A stretch of 64,000 bases of DNA, taken from the NCBI GenBank assembly GCA_028874215.1, contig JAPPLF010000051.1, positions 23,971 through 87,970 on the forward strand, written 5' to 3'. Shown here piece by piece: positions 37,736 to 47,400 of this stretch. How positions within the stretch are numbered: the first letter of the stretch is position 1; each line of letters opens with the position of its first letter. The notes under the pieces were generated by a model. It ran no database searches. It saw nothing but the letters and a program-made list of their open reading frames with translations, and was not told the DNA's origin. This stretch comes from Acidobacteriota bacterium. Its GTDB lineage: Bacteria > Acidobacteriota > UBA6911 > RPQK01 > JAJDTT01. Made by a program: the position numbers and the translations under genes.

Positions 37736-38173
37736 ATGGGAGAGTTGAAGCTCGCGTACAAAGCCAGAAGCTACAGCACCGGAACCCTGGGCCGGGCCAT
37801 CTGCAGCGCCCGGAGCCACCATTTCGTGGCCGACGACCTGGGCGGGGAAGAGGTGGGAGCCGGCGAACTCTTCTTCTCCGGCGTCGCCGCCTGCGCCGTC
37901 AACATGGTGGAGCGAATCGCCGCGGCCGACGAGACCCCGCTGGAGTGGATGGACGTCTCGGTGGAGGCCTACCGCGACCCCGATCAGGAACCCGGTGAAT
38001 TGACCCTCTACGATTCGGTCCGGGTCCGGATCGAAATGTGGGGGGTGAGCGACGACGACGCCGAAGTGCTGACGGCGCTCTGGAAGGCGCGCTGTCCCCT
38101 CTACGGCACGGTCGCCGCCGCGACTCCCGACACCACCGTCTCTTTGGCATCCCACACCGGGTCCCGGCGCTGA
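37736..38173 (+). CDS. OsmC-family protein
   Basis: 145 residues. OsmC/Ohr proteins are thiol peroxidases that reduce organic hydroperoxides with two cysteines. The first is seen in FFSGVAACAVNMVERIA, the helix normally carrying the nucleophile, and the second in LWKARCPLYGTVAAATPDTTV. This matches the OsmC fold (beta strand LAYKARSYSTGTL, GGEEVGAGELFFSG). GGGGAAA precedes the ATG. It lies 40 bp after the DUF1501 gene and may be read with it. Confidence 0.85.
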   Translation: MGELKLAYKARSYSTGTLGRAICSARSHHFVADDLGGEEVGAGELFFSGVAACAVNMVERIAAADETPLEWMDVSVEAYRDPDQEPGELTLYDSVRVRIEMWGVSDDDAEVLTALWKARCPLYGTVAAATPDTTVSLASHTGSRR

Positions 38174-38248
38174 CTGTTCGGCGCTGAGAAGACCGGTTCT
38201 AAATCGGAATTGCCTGTCCGGTAACGGGTTGCCTTTGCTGTTGAGTGG

Positions 38249-38821
38249 ATGTTTCCCCAGGAATCCTTCACTATCAATCCGTACCTGAACCAAAAGGACG
38301 GCCAACTCTTTAGCGCCGGAGAGAGGCTATTCCCTTCCCCACGAAATAATGAACGCTTCAGCACTGAGTTGATTTTCTCCATGGCACAGGCCCTGGAGGA
38401 GAAGATCGCCGGTCGTCTGACGCCGCCGCTTGCGCGACTCGTGGAAACGGTTGAGGGACTCCGCCAGGATCGATCGACCGATGCCAGCCAGATGATCGAG
38501 CGGGTGCTCGGACGATTCGCCGACGCCATGCAGGAACGGACCGGATCTCAATTCGACGAGATGGCATCGATCGTCACGGACCTGAACCGCACCTTGAAGA
38601 ACGCGGCCGAAAGCATGGCCCAGAGTCAGCAGGATGTCCGCGCGGCGCTGGATTCGGACATGACCACGGTCAGGAAATCGATGGACGCCGGAGCCGCCTC
38701 GATGACCGAAACGCTCCAGCAGTCGCTTGGCGATGTGACCCGTGTGCTTGCAAGGAACGTTCGTCTGATCGATCGCCATCAACTGCATCTTCTTCGGTCG
38801 TTTCTCCACCAAGACCACTAA
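38249..38821 (+). pseudogene. Coiled-coil fragment resembling the tail of ZorA (MotA/TolQ-like defence protein)
   Basis: 190 residues without a visible ribosome site. Residues 45-175 are heptad-like and Ala/Asp/Met-rich: LARLVETVEGL, ASQMIERVLGRFADAMQ, FDEMASIVTDLNRTLKNAAESMAQSQQ, MTETLQQSLGDVTRVLA. This style is what I associate with the long cytoplasmic helical tail of ZorA, the MotA-like motor component of Zorya antiphage systems. There is no transmembrane part and no ZorB nearby. The last 20 residues (DRHQLHLLRSFLHQDH) do not fit and look like readthrough. I therefore read it as a decayed remnant; a free-standing small coiled-coil protein is the alternative. The family link is from memory of pattern only. 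Confidence 0.35.
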
Positions 38822-39093
38822 AGCTCTTCTCCCCAGACTGCCGAGCGGTGGCGAAGACGGTCCACCACGCTGTAGCCATTGAGTTGGTGAATGAGGGATC
38901 TTTTATTGAGACCCCACGTGTATGCCAAGGGTCCCTTGGGAAGAACGCCTTGGCGGACGGGAAGAATTGGGTGCTGGCCTTCGTCGTTGAACAACTTACC
39001 CGGCGGACCTTCTGCCGTTTGTTGTGAGGGCAAGGCAGATGCTTCCTCAAGCCCGAAGGCACATCGCTTCGCGCGAGAAATCCAACGGCAGGC
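38822..39093. other. Non-coding stretch between gene remnant and toxin gene
   Basis: No convincing gene is seen. One plus-strand frame from about 38830 to 39030 reads protein-like (for example VHHAVAIELVNEGSFIETPRV) and then stops. This could be a further piece of decayed coding sequence, but I cannot name it. Confidence 0.3.
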
Positions 39094-39123
39094 TTGCCAC
39101 ATCTGTATCCTGTGGGATACAAT
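39094..39123 (+). promoter_or_regulatory. Promoter with overlapping palindrome ahead of the RelE/Gp49-type toxin
   Basis: TTGCCA (39094-39099) and TACAAT (39118-39123) have an 18-bp spacer. Perfect hairpin arms TGTATCC (39104-39110) and GGATACA (39115-39121) cover the spacer end and -10 box. The toxin GTG at 39130 lies where transcription would be expected to start, so the message may be leaderless. Confidence 0.5.
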
Positions 39124-39129
39124 GGTCCA

Positions 39130-39420
39130 GTGTTCGAGATTCGACAAACCGAAGCCTACGCTCGATGGTTTGAGAGGCTATCGGATCGGCGGGCTCGAGC
39201 TCGCATCGACGCCCGAATCAGGCGGCTTTCGCTGGGAAATCCCGGCGACGTGAGGCCAGTTGGGAAGGGTGTTTCGGAACTGCGAGTTCACTACGGCCCA
39301 GGTTACCGCGTGTATTTTGTACGGCGGGAACGGACAGTGGTGATCCTGCTGGCAGGCGGCGAAAAGACGACCCAGGAACGAGATATAAGGAAGGCGTACG
39401 CCTTGGCGCATCAACTATAG
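39130..39420 (+). CDS. RelE/HigB-like (Gp49 family) toxin
   Basis: 96 residues. VFEIRQTEAYARWFERLSDRRARARIDARIRRL, GNPGDVRPVGKGVSELRVHYGPGYRVYFV and VVILLAGGEKTTQERDIRKAYALA are the consecutive blocks of the PF05973 'addiction module killer protein', a RelE-fold ribosome-associated mRNase. I start at the GTG at 39130, where homology begins; twelve further codons upstream run through the palindrome. The toxin precedes the antitoxin, as in HigBA. Catalytic basic residues (RVHYGPGYR, KTTQERDI) are present. Confidence 0.88.
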   Translation: MFEIRQTEAYARWFERLSDRRARARIDARIRRLSLGNPGDVRPVGKGVSELRVHYGPGYRVYFVRRERTVVILLAGGEKTTQERDIRKAYALAHQL

Positions 39421-39433
39421 GGGAGAGATAGTC

Positions 39434-39739
39434 ATGGCAACGATAAAGACCCGTCCATGGGATGCGGCCGAACATCTCGAGACCGAAGAGGACATGGCCG
39501 CATATTTGGAAGCGGCGCTCGAAGATGGCGATCCTGGGTTGATATTTGCTGTATTGGGCGACATCGCGCGGGCCAAGGGAATGACCACAATCGCCCGAAA
39601 CGCGGGTCTGGGGCGGGAGAGTCTTTACAAGGCGCTATCTCCTGACGGCAATCCGAGATTCTCCACCGTGCTCAAGGTCGTCCAAACGCTGGGACTCCAG
39701 CTTCACGCGGCGCCGGCTCGAGGTTCGGCCAATCGGTGA
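39434..39739 (+). CDS. HTH antitoxin (addiction module antidote, COG3636 type)
   Basis: 101 residues. KTRPWDAAEHLETEEDMAAYLEAALEDGDPGLIFAVLGDIARAKGMTTIARNAGLGRESLYKALSPDGNPRFSTVLKVVQTLGLQL comprises the toxin-binding start and the Xre-like helix-turn-helix (about 50-90) of the antidote always paired with Gp49-type killers. It begins 13 bp after the toxin stop with GGGGAGA upstream. It probably represses the promoter at 39094. Confidence 0.9.
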   Translation: MATIKTRPWDAAEHLETEEDMAAYLEAALEDGDPGLIFAVLGDIARAKGMTTIARNAGLGRESLYKALSPDGNPRFSTVLKVVQTLGLQLHAAPARGSANR

Positions 39740-39845
39740 CGGTGTGGTGCGTCCTGCCGCGCGCCCGTGCAAGACCCGTTCAATCACAATGGAGAACCGG
39801 CGCGACAACCCTCATTCCTGGTTCAGCATGACGCCGGCCGCCAGC

Positions 39846-40280
39846 TTACTTGTCGCACCGTAGCAGACACATGCCCATCGCGCCCAGGAGCGGGGGCAGT
39901 GCTGCGTCGATGAAGCCCCAGACCAGCGTGACGGTGTCGTCTCCCACCGCGGTAAAGCCGGGGCTCACGTAGTTGAACCAGTTCCAGAAGAACAGGATTC
40001 CTACGAAGATGAATCCGTAGAATAGTGTGTTGGCTGCCAGATAGTAGCGAGTGACGGGAGCATCGTCGCCCTCGGCGTCGGCCCGCCGCTTGCAGCCGTA
40101 GCTCAATATCAGGCTCAGCGCGACGGCAATCGCCATCAGCGGGTTGATGTAGCTCCAGTTCGGTGTGTAGGGATGGGCTTCGGTGGAGGTGTAATACAGC
40201 GGCTCGATGATCGTATGGACCGCAACGATGACCGCAACCGCGATCAGATAGATGCCGATGATCCTTTTGAGAGCTTCCAT
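39846..40280 (-). CDS. Small integral membrane protein, function unknown
   Basis: 144 residues with four hydrophobic segments at about 7-24, 47-65, 84-105 and 122-139. The N-terminus begins MEALKRIIGIYLIAVAVIVAVH; aromatic residues are frequent in the loops (YTSTEAHPYTPNWSYINP, FFWNWFNYVSPGF), and a short charged loop (CKRRADAEGDDAP) separates helices two and three. No family is recognised. It lies alone between two toxin-antitoxin modules on the minus strand. Confidence 0.65.
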   Translation of the reverse strand: MEALKRIIGIYLIAVAVIVAVHTIIEPLYYTSTEAHPYTPNWSYINPLMAIAVALSLILSYGCKRRADAEGDDAPVTRYYLAANTLFYGFIFVGILFFWNWFNYVSPGFTAVGDDTVTLVWGFIDAALPPLLGAMGMCLLRCDK

Positions 40281-40463
40281 TGGATTCTGCCTCCTGTTCC
40301 GCTTCTTCGATCATGTATCTTCTGTTCCAGCCACGTCAAAGGAACGCCCGCACGGAAGGGTTCCGGCGGCATTGAAATGACCGGAAGATCTTCAACGGCG
40401 CACGACTGCCGCCGGGACCATCAATAGCGTTGGACAGGCCAACGGCTGGGAATTTCGGGCGAA

Positions 40464-40871
40464 TCAAGGAACGACCTCAAAGCCCATCCGCCGGAAGTGA
40501 TGGTCCAACGTCAGGACCCTCCGAATTCGCAGTTCTCGCATGACCACGAAGCTGCAGCAGTTGGTGAAGGAGAAGTCCTTGTCACGGTAGCCGAAAAACA
40601 GCGATCGTGCGCGCTCTCTTCGTGCTTCACCGACCGACTCGATGCGACGCCGGGTCGACCCTTCTATCTGCCGCCACCAGGCTTCCGCGGCGTCGAGGCC
40701 GAGGCGGAACCGGATCGTGGTCAGCGTCTCGTCGACCACGTAGTCGGTCGTCACCAGGATGCCGCCCTCCGAAAGCCATCGATCCCGAGCTTCCCGCACG
40801 GACGGGCCTGAGATATCGGCACTGTCAGCGGCAGCAATCCATGCGGCCGTATCCACGAAGATGGACTTCAT
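40464..40871 (-). CDS. vapC: VapC-type PIN-domain toxin
   Basis: 135 residues. MKSIFVDTAAWIAAADSAD supplies the first aspartate, VTTDYVVDETLTTIRFRLG the glutamate, and YRDKDFSFTNCCSFVVMRE with VLTLDHHFRRMGFEVVP the last acidic residues; this is the PIN group with the 'D.dfs.tD' end, here with N in place of the usual D (FTNC). That change may weaken metal binding. It overlaps the upstream Phd-like antitoxin by 4 bp. Confidence 0.88.
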   Translation of the reverse strand: MKSIFVDTAAWIAAADSADISGPSVREARDRWLSEGGILVTTDYVVDETLTTIRFRLGLDAAEAWWRQIEGSTRRRIESVGEARRERARSLFFGYRDKDFSFTNCCSFVVMRELRIRRVLTLDHHFRRMGFEVVP

Positions 40872-41113
40872 CGATACAACAAGTCGTCGTGCTTCACGGC
40901 GGCGTCTCCCGAGCCCGAAGATCCGACGGGCGCGGCCCGGTAAAGGGAATCCGATTCCAAGGGCACGCTTTCGACAGAGGGAGTGCCTACCGGGACGATA
41001 TCGAATGCCGGGCGGCTCCGGTACAGAACGGTAAACTTGTCCCCATGTCTCACCCTCTCGACGACCTCCTTCAATTTCTCCCGGAGCTGCTTGGCGTTTA
41101 GAACCTCATGCAT
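40868..41113 (-). CDS. Phd/YefM-type antitoxin
   Basis: 81 residues. HEVLNAKQLREKLKEVVERVRHGDKFTVLYRSRPAFDIVPV is the Phd/YefM fold (DNA-binding dimer), and the long disordered tail ending DAAVKHDDLLYR is the toxin-binding part. It is the first gene of a pair with a PIN toxin (ATGA overlap). A 10-bp palindrome 25 bp upstream is a candidate operator. Confidence 0.85.
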   Translation of the reverse strand: MHEVLNAKQLREKLKEVVERVRHGDKFTVLYRSRPAFDIVPVGTPSVESVPLESDSLYRAAPVGSSGSGDAAVKHDDLLYR

Positions 41114-41137
41114 CGGAGTGCTCTCGTCAAAAAGTTC

Positions 41138-41147
41138 AACTTAAGTT
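41138..41147. promoter_or_regulatory. Palindrome AACTTAAGTT upstream of the Phd-VapC pair
   Basis: A perfect 10-bp palindrome in an AT-rich patch just ahead of the antitoxin ATG (41113, minus strand). It is a likely Phd binding site by position. A TTGCCT/TAACTT pair with 17-bp spacing on the minus strand is a weak promoter candidate. Confidence 0.4.
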
Positions 41148-41445
41148 AATCTTTTCTGAGAATTGAGGCAAGTGTGCCGCGCCCAATCGTGCTGGTATCG
41201 GCGGTGCAACCTGGGAGGGTTTGTTGTGAGGACGAGGCGAGCATCGGTATCATGGGAGTGGTTTGCTCGTAACGATTGAAGGGGATTGCATTTCGATGTG
41301 TTCTTATCGCCGTCGCCAAACCGGCGGTATTCTCCTGTTTTCCAGGTGACGCGGTCGGGCCGTCGCGCCGGGTCGGACTCCCGCTCAGATCCTTGAGCCA
41401 TTTCCCTCAGTGATTGAAGTCGCGAGACGATGACCGGAGAGAAAC
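41148..41445. other. Intergenic region before the polyketide synthase
   Basis: About 300 bp without a convincing gene; it must hold the promoter of the polyketide synthase. I see no strong -35/-10 pair on the plus strand. GGAGAG lies six bases before the synthase ATG. Confidence 0.4.
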
Positions 41446-44400
41446 ATGAGTTCCCATAGTCGCGAAGACGCCGTTGCGATCGTCGGTTACGCCTACCGCA
41501 TGCCGGGTGGAATCCGGACCGACGACGACTTCTGGAGCTTGCTCAGCGAACGCGAGATCGTTCGGGAACCGATCACCGAACGTTACGGAAGGGGCTACCG
41601 GCCCATCGGAGAGTTCTCCGGGCCGGGCCGGTTTGCCAGCGCATACGAAGGGCTGATCCGCGAGGAAGGGGAGAAGCTCTTCGATCGCAGCCTTTTCGGA
41701 ATGTCGCACCACGAAATGCTGTCCGCCGACCCGCACGTGCGGATGCTGTTGACGTGCACCTGGGAGACCTGCGAGCAAGCGGGATGGGACTTGCAGTCGT
41801 TGCACAACAGCCGCACCGGCGTGTTCGTCGGCGCACAGGTGCCGGCCACCTCCAACTGGCGCAGGCCGCTCGGTGCAACCGAGTTCTCCATCGCCAGCAT
41901 CAGCGTGGCCATGCTGGCCAACCGGATCTCCTATCACTTCAACCTGATGGGGCCGTCGCTCGCTTGTTGCACCGCTTGCTCCGCCAGCTTGACCGCATTG
42001 CACACGGCGTTGAACGCGCTCCGCTCCGGCGACTGCGAACAAGCCTTCGTCGGGTCGGCCAACTACCTGGGGTCCGCTCGCCTCAGCACCGGGTTCAATG
42101 CCTTGGGCGTCATCAGTCCGGACGGGAGATGCCACTCCTTCGACGCGGAAGCCAACGGATACATGCGCTCGGAAGGCGCGTTCGTCTTCGCCGTCAAACC
42201 CTTGGCGGCGGCCGAACGGGACGGGGACCCCATCCACGCCGTGGTGGAGTCGACAGCGATCAATGCGGCCGGCGCGGCCGATGGCGCCGTCGGAATGGCG
42301 GCGGGGCGGTACATCACCGCACCCACCCGGCATGCGCAGGTGGAGTTGATGCGCACGGCGTGCGCCCGGGCCGGCCGCGCACCGCAGGACTTCGACTATA
42401 TCGAAGCCCACGCCACCGGCACCGTGGTGGGCGACCGCATCGAAGGCAACGCCATCGGCGAAGCGTTCGGCGGCGGGCGCACGGCGCCCCTGCGGGTTGC
42501 AAGCGTGAAGAGCAACGTGGGGCACATGGAAGCGGCGGCTTTCACGTGCGCCCTGCTCAAGGTCGTGTTGATGATGCGGCGCCGGACCTTCGCGCCGGTG
42601 TCGAAAAACTACCTGGTTCCGAATCCGGAGATCGACTTCGAAAGTTGTCCGATGCAGGTGCAGACCGGCTGCGAGCCGTTCCCCGACCACCCGGTGGTGG
42701 TCGGTATCAACTCGTTCGGTTTCGGCGGTTCCAACGGGCACTGCGTGGTCCGGGAATACCGGCCCGAGCACCGTCCCATCTGGTCGGTGCCGCTGGCGCG
42801 GGAAGCAGGATTCATGATCCCCCTGTCGGCGCGGACGCCGGGGGCGCTGAAACAGAGCGCGCGCAAGCTGCGGGAAGCGCTCGACGATCGGGAGATGGAC
42901 CTGTATACCTTGGCAGGCAATCTCAGCCGCCGCCGCACCCATTTTGCCGCGCGAACCTCATTTGCGGCACGCACCCGGAAGGAATTGATCGAGGCATTGA
43001 AGGGCTTTGAGAGTGATCCCGTTCCCATCAGCACGGTCGACGACGGAGAGCGCCGAATCGCCATGGTGTTCTCCGGTCAGGGAACACAGTGGGCGGGTTG
43101 CGGCCGCGCGCTGTACGAGTCCGACCCTGTTTTTCGCCGCGTCATCGATGCCATCGAGGAACACTGGCGGGAACACTCCGATATCTCGTTGCGCGACGCC
43201 TGTTTCTCCGCTCCGCAAGAAGCACTCAACGAAGTCCAGTTGGCCCAGCCCGCCATATTCATGCTTCAGTGCGCGTTGGTGGAACTGTTCAAGACCTGGG
43301 GCGTCTACCCCGACTGTGTGGCCGGACACAGCTCCGGCGAGGTGGCTGCGGCCTATGCCTGTGGGGCGCTGTCTTTGGCGGAGGCGACGCGCCTCGTGTT
43401 CCATCGCGCCAGGTTGCAGCAGCGCACGGCCGGGTCGGGCCGCATGCTGGCCATCGGCCTGGATCGGCCGGGCGTCGAGGAACTGCTCGAGACCTTGCGT
43501 GTGGCCTTGCAGCCCGGGGCAGGTGGGGCGGCGCACGTCGAGATCGCTTGCGAGAACGCACCGGCCAGCACGGTCATCTGCGGCAAGGAGGCCATTTTGC
43601 GCCCCATCATGGAAGAGTTGGACCGCCGCCACCTGCAGAATCGCCTGATTCCGGGCAACATCGCCTTTCATTCCAGTGCCATGGAGCCGATCCACGAGAA
43701 CGCACTCTCGGCTCTGACCTTCCTGAACGACTGCGCGTTCGACTCTGACCTGCCCATGGTTTCCTCAGTGACCGGCGTCGAGACGAAGAAGCTGGACAAC
43801 GACTACTGGTGGTCGAACATACGGCGGCCCGTAAGGTTCTCGGCGGCGATGGAGACCATGGTGCGGAATCACCGGCCCGATGTCTTTCTGGAAATCGCAC
43901 CGCACAGCGCCTTGCAGCCCACCATCGTGCAGTGCCTGGAAGGCAATGCCGAGGGGCCGGCCTGCATTCCGACGCTGATTCGCGACACCGACGTCTGCCT
44001 CGGATTTCAGGAAGCTCTCGGAGCCCTGTTCCGGGCCGGCGTGGACCTGGACTTCGCCGTCCAATTCCCTCGCCCCGAGCCGATCGCCCACCTGCTGCCA
44101 GGGTATCCCCGCGACGATCAGGGGGCATCCGACGAGATGAGCGACGATGAAATGTTCCTCGATCTGGGCGAGTATGCCCACGGTCCACTGATCGGCCATC
44201 GGGTCCCGTGCGAACATCTACTGTTCGAAGCCCGGCTCTCGGAGCGGGACTTTCCCTGGTTGGCGGAGCATCGGGTGCACCATGCTTCGATCATGCCGGC
44301 AGCCGGCTACATCGAACTGCTCCTGCAGGCGTTCGGTGGGCATCCGTTGCACGTGGAAACACTGGAATTCCTGCAGCCGTGTCCCATCGGCAAGACGCCG

Positions 44401-47400
44401 GTTCGGCTGCACACGGAACTCCTTCCGGTGGCCAATGCGCCGGACGAATTCACCTTCACCATCTCGTCCCGTTCCTACGAAATCGACGCGCAAAGTGAAA
44501 TGCACTCCCGCGGAAAGTTACGTTTGGTGGACAGCGAGTTCCCGGTGAACGTTCCGTTGCGCCTGGCGGATATCGATACGACCGGTTTCGAGCCCTACTA
44601 CTTCGTGGGCGAGAGCGATTTCTACGAGCGCATCGACGCCAGCCTCGGCGAGACATTCCAGTACGGTCCGTACTTCCGGAACATCAAACGTGTTCTGTGG
44701 GAAGGCAATTCGGCCGACTACCTGTTCGACGTCGAAATGGATGAGCAGTTATGGACGACCGGCCGCCAGGAAGGGTATGTCGCGAACCCGGCGCTGCTCG
44801 ACGGAGGACTTCAAATCTTTCTCTATCATTTGCTCCGCGCGACGGACATCTTCGCCATGCCGCGGCGCGCTCAAGGAGTGACGTTCCTGCGTCCGCCGAC
44901 CGGTCCGCGTTTGACCTGTTATGTGAAGAAGGAGAAAGACTGGGCGGACGTGAACGAACTGGGGCAGTTCACGGAACGGCGCGGCGAGCGATCCGGGGGC
45001 AGCATCCGATTCTACGACGGAGACACCGGCGGCCTGGTTGCGTGTATCGACGCGTACGTCTCGTTCAACTCCAACCCGCGCTGGAATGACCTGCCCCGCA
45101 GCAAGCACGTGGTCTCGTGGCAGCCCAAGTTCGTGGAAGAAGCGCAGTCTTTGTTGAACGTCCCGCCGGGCGGCGAGATCGAGGCCGCGGCGGTGATCGC
45201 CGCCCTGGAGCAGCCTGCCGGCTCCCCCCGTGCTTGTCACGTCATGGAGGTCGCGGGCGGGCGGACCCCGGAGCAGGCCATCCTCAATCAATGTCTCGAC
45301 TACATGGCCGGCGGCAACGCTCAAACCGAGTACTGGCTGGTGGGCGCCACACAGGAGCAGGTCCATGCCCACTACGACGCGTTTCATGGCCAGGATTCCG
45401 CCGTGCGCTTCGCCCGCCTCGATCTCGCATCAGAGAAGGCGCCGGAGTTGGACGCCGGCCTGATACGGCCGCATGCCGCCGAGCTCCTGATGCTCCATGA
45501 TGACGCTGCCACGTTCGGACCGGAACAATGGCGCCTGCTGCGCCGTTTGGCGGTCCCCGGCGGCTTGGCGCTGGTGGTCCACGGCAATGGATCATCGATT
45601 GAGCCGGACGCCGGCTGGACCACGGTGCGGGCCGGCCGGAGGACGACTCTGCTGCAGGCGCCGGAGCTGGACGCAAACCCGCCCGAACCGCGCCGGCTCG
45701 CCGGGCCGCGTTGGGTCATCGGCGAACCGGACAGCCTGGCGGCCGAGTGGTTGGGTTTCCTCGATGCGTCTCAGGCGGTCCCCATTTCCTACTCGGAATT
45801 GGAGGCCGGCCGCGTCGGCGCCCTCGCCGACCGGCCTGGAGCGGCCGACCTGGAAGCGATCGACATCATCTGCGGCGCCGATCCGGAAGACCCGACCGGA
45901 CAACAGTTGGTGACGCGCCTGGTCTCCTTCGTCAAGGCGGTGATCCCCTTCCGCGTGGAGCACGCTCGCCGCCCCTGCCGCCTGACCGTGGTGACCCGCC
46001 GCGCCGTATTGGACGTGACGGAACCGCGTGCAGGCGCCGTGTGGGGAGCGTTTCGCAGCATCAGCCAGGAGATCGCCGCGGACGTGGGCGCGGAAGCCGC
46101 CATCGATTTTCGGCTGGTGGATCTGGGCGCCGCCGAGGATCTGAAGACGCTGGCCTGGCTCGGCGAGTGCGACCTGCGCGAGCGGGAGCTGGCGGTACGC
46201 GGCAACCGGGTGTGGGCGCCGCGCCTGATCCACGTTCGGGAGCGGTCTCCTCTGGTGCCGGCAGGCGAGAATTCGACCTACCGGCTGACCCTGGACAATC
46301 CAGGCCAGATCGGCGGTCTGCAGATGAAGACCTGTGAACCCGTCCCGCTGGGGCGGTACGATGTGGAGGTCGACGTGGCGGCGGCGCTCAACTTCCGCGA
46401 CGTCATGGTGACGCTGGGGTTGCTTCCGGCACTCTCCTACGAGCGATCGGCCCTGGGGCGCTCGGTGGGGATTGAGGCGAGCGGTGTCGTTCGCCGCGTC
46501 GGCCCCGCCGTGCGCACCTGCAGCGTCGGCGATGCCGTGGCCTTTACCCAGGGCGGCTGCATCACCAATCGAGCCGTGGTCAAGGACTACCTGGTATTCG
46601 TCAAACCTCCGTCTCTGAGCATGGAGGAGGCCGCTTCGGTGCTTTCGGTCTACGTCACCGCCTACTATTCCCTGGTGTATCTCGCACGCCTGCGAAAGGG
46701 CCGGCGCGTGCTGATCCACTCCGCCATGGGCGGCGTCGGCCAGGCGGCGATCGCCCTGGCGAAGCACGCGGGGGCGGAGATCTACGCCACGGCCGGAAGC
46801 GAGGGCAAACGCGAACAACTGCGCGGGATGGGCGTGCGGGCGGCATTCGATTCCCACAGTTTCGACTGGTACGAAGGGGTCATGGAGGCCACTGCCGGTG
46901 AGGGAGTGGACGTGGTCCTGAATTCCCTGTCGGGACGTCATATCGCCCTCTGCCTGGAGGCTTTGCGGCCGGGTGGATGGCACTGCGAGATCGGCAAGGT
47001 GGACATCTATGCCGACAACGCCCTCAGCCTGAGCGTCTTCCGCAAGAACCTGCGCTTCGCGGCCATCGACATCGACCGCCTGATGAACGACGACCCGGAG
47101 TTGGCGCGCGAGCTTTCCCAGGAGTGCGTGAATCTGCTGGATCAGGGGGCCGTGCCGCCCTTGCCGGTCACGTGCTTCGAATATGGCGACTATGCCCAGG
47201 CGCTACGCCTGATGACCACCGGCCGGCACACGGGAAAACTGGTTCTGAAAGCTCCGCCGGAGCCCGGTGCGGAACGTTTCCCCATCGTCGATCTGCGCCC
47301 GTATCTCGACCCGGAAGCAACCTATCTGGTCTCAGGCGCGCTTGGCGGATTCGGCCGGCTGTTGCTGCCGTATCTGGCGGCCGCCGGAGCACGCCACGTC

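Noticed and set aside
41407..42942. 511-codon minus-strand frame opposite the PKS ketosynthase
   Set aside because: Antisense to catalytic KS motifs; no homology-like pattern.
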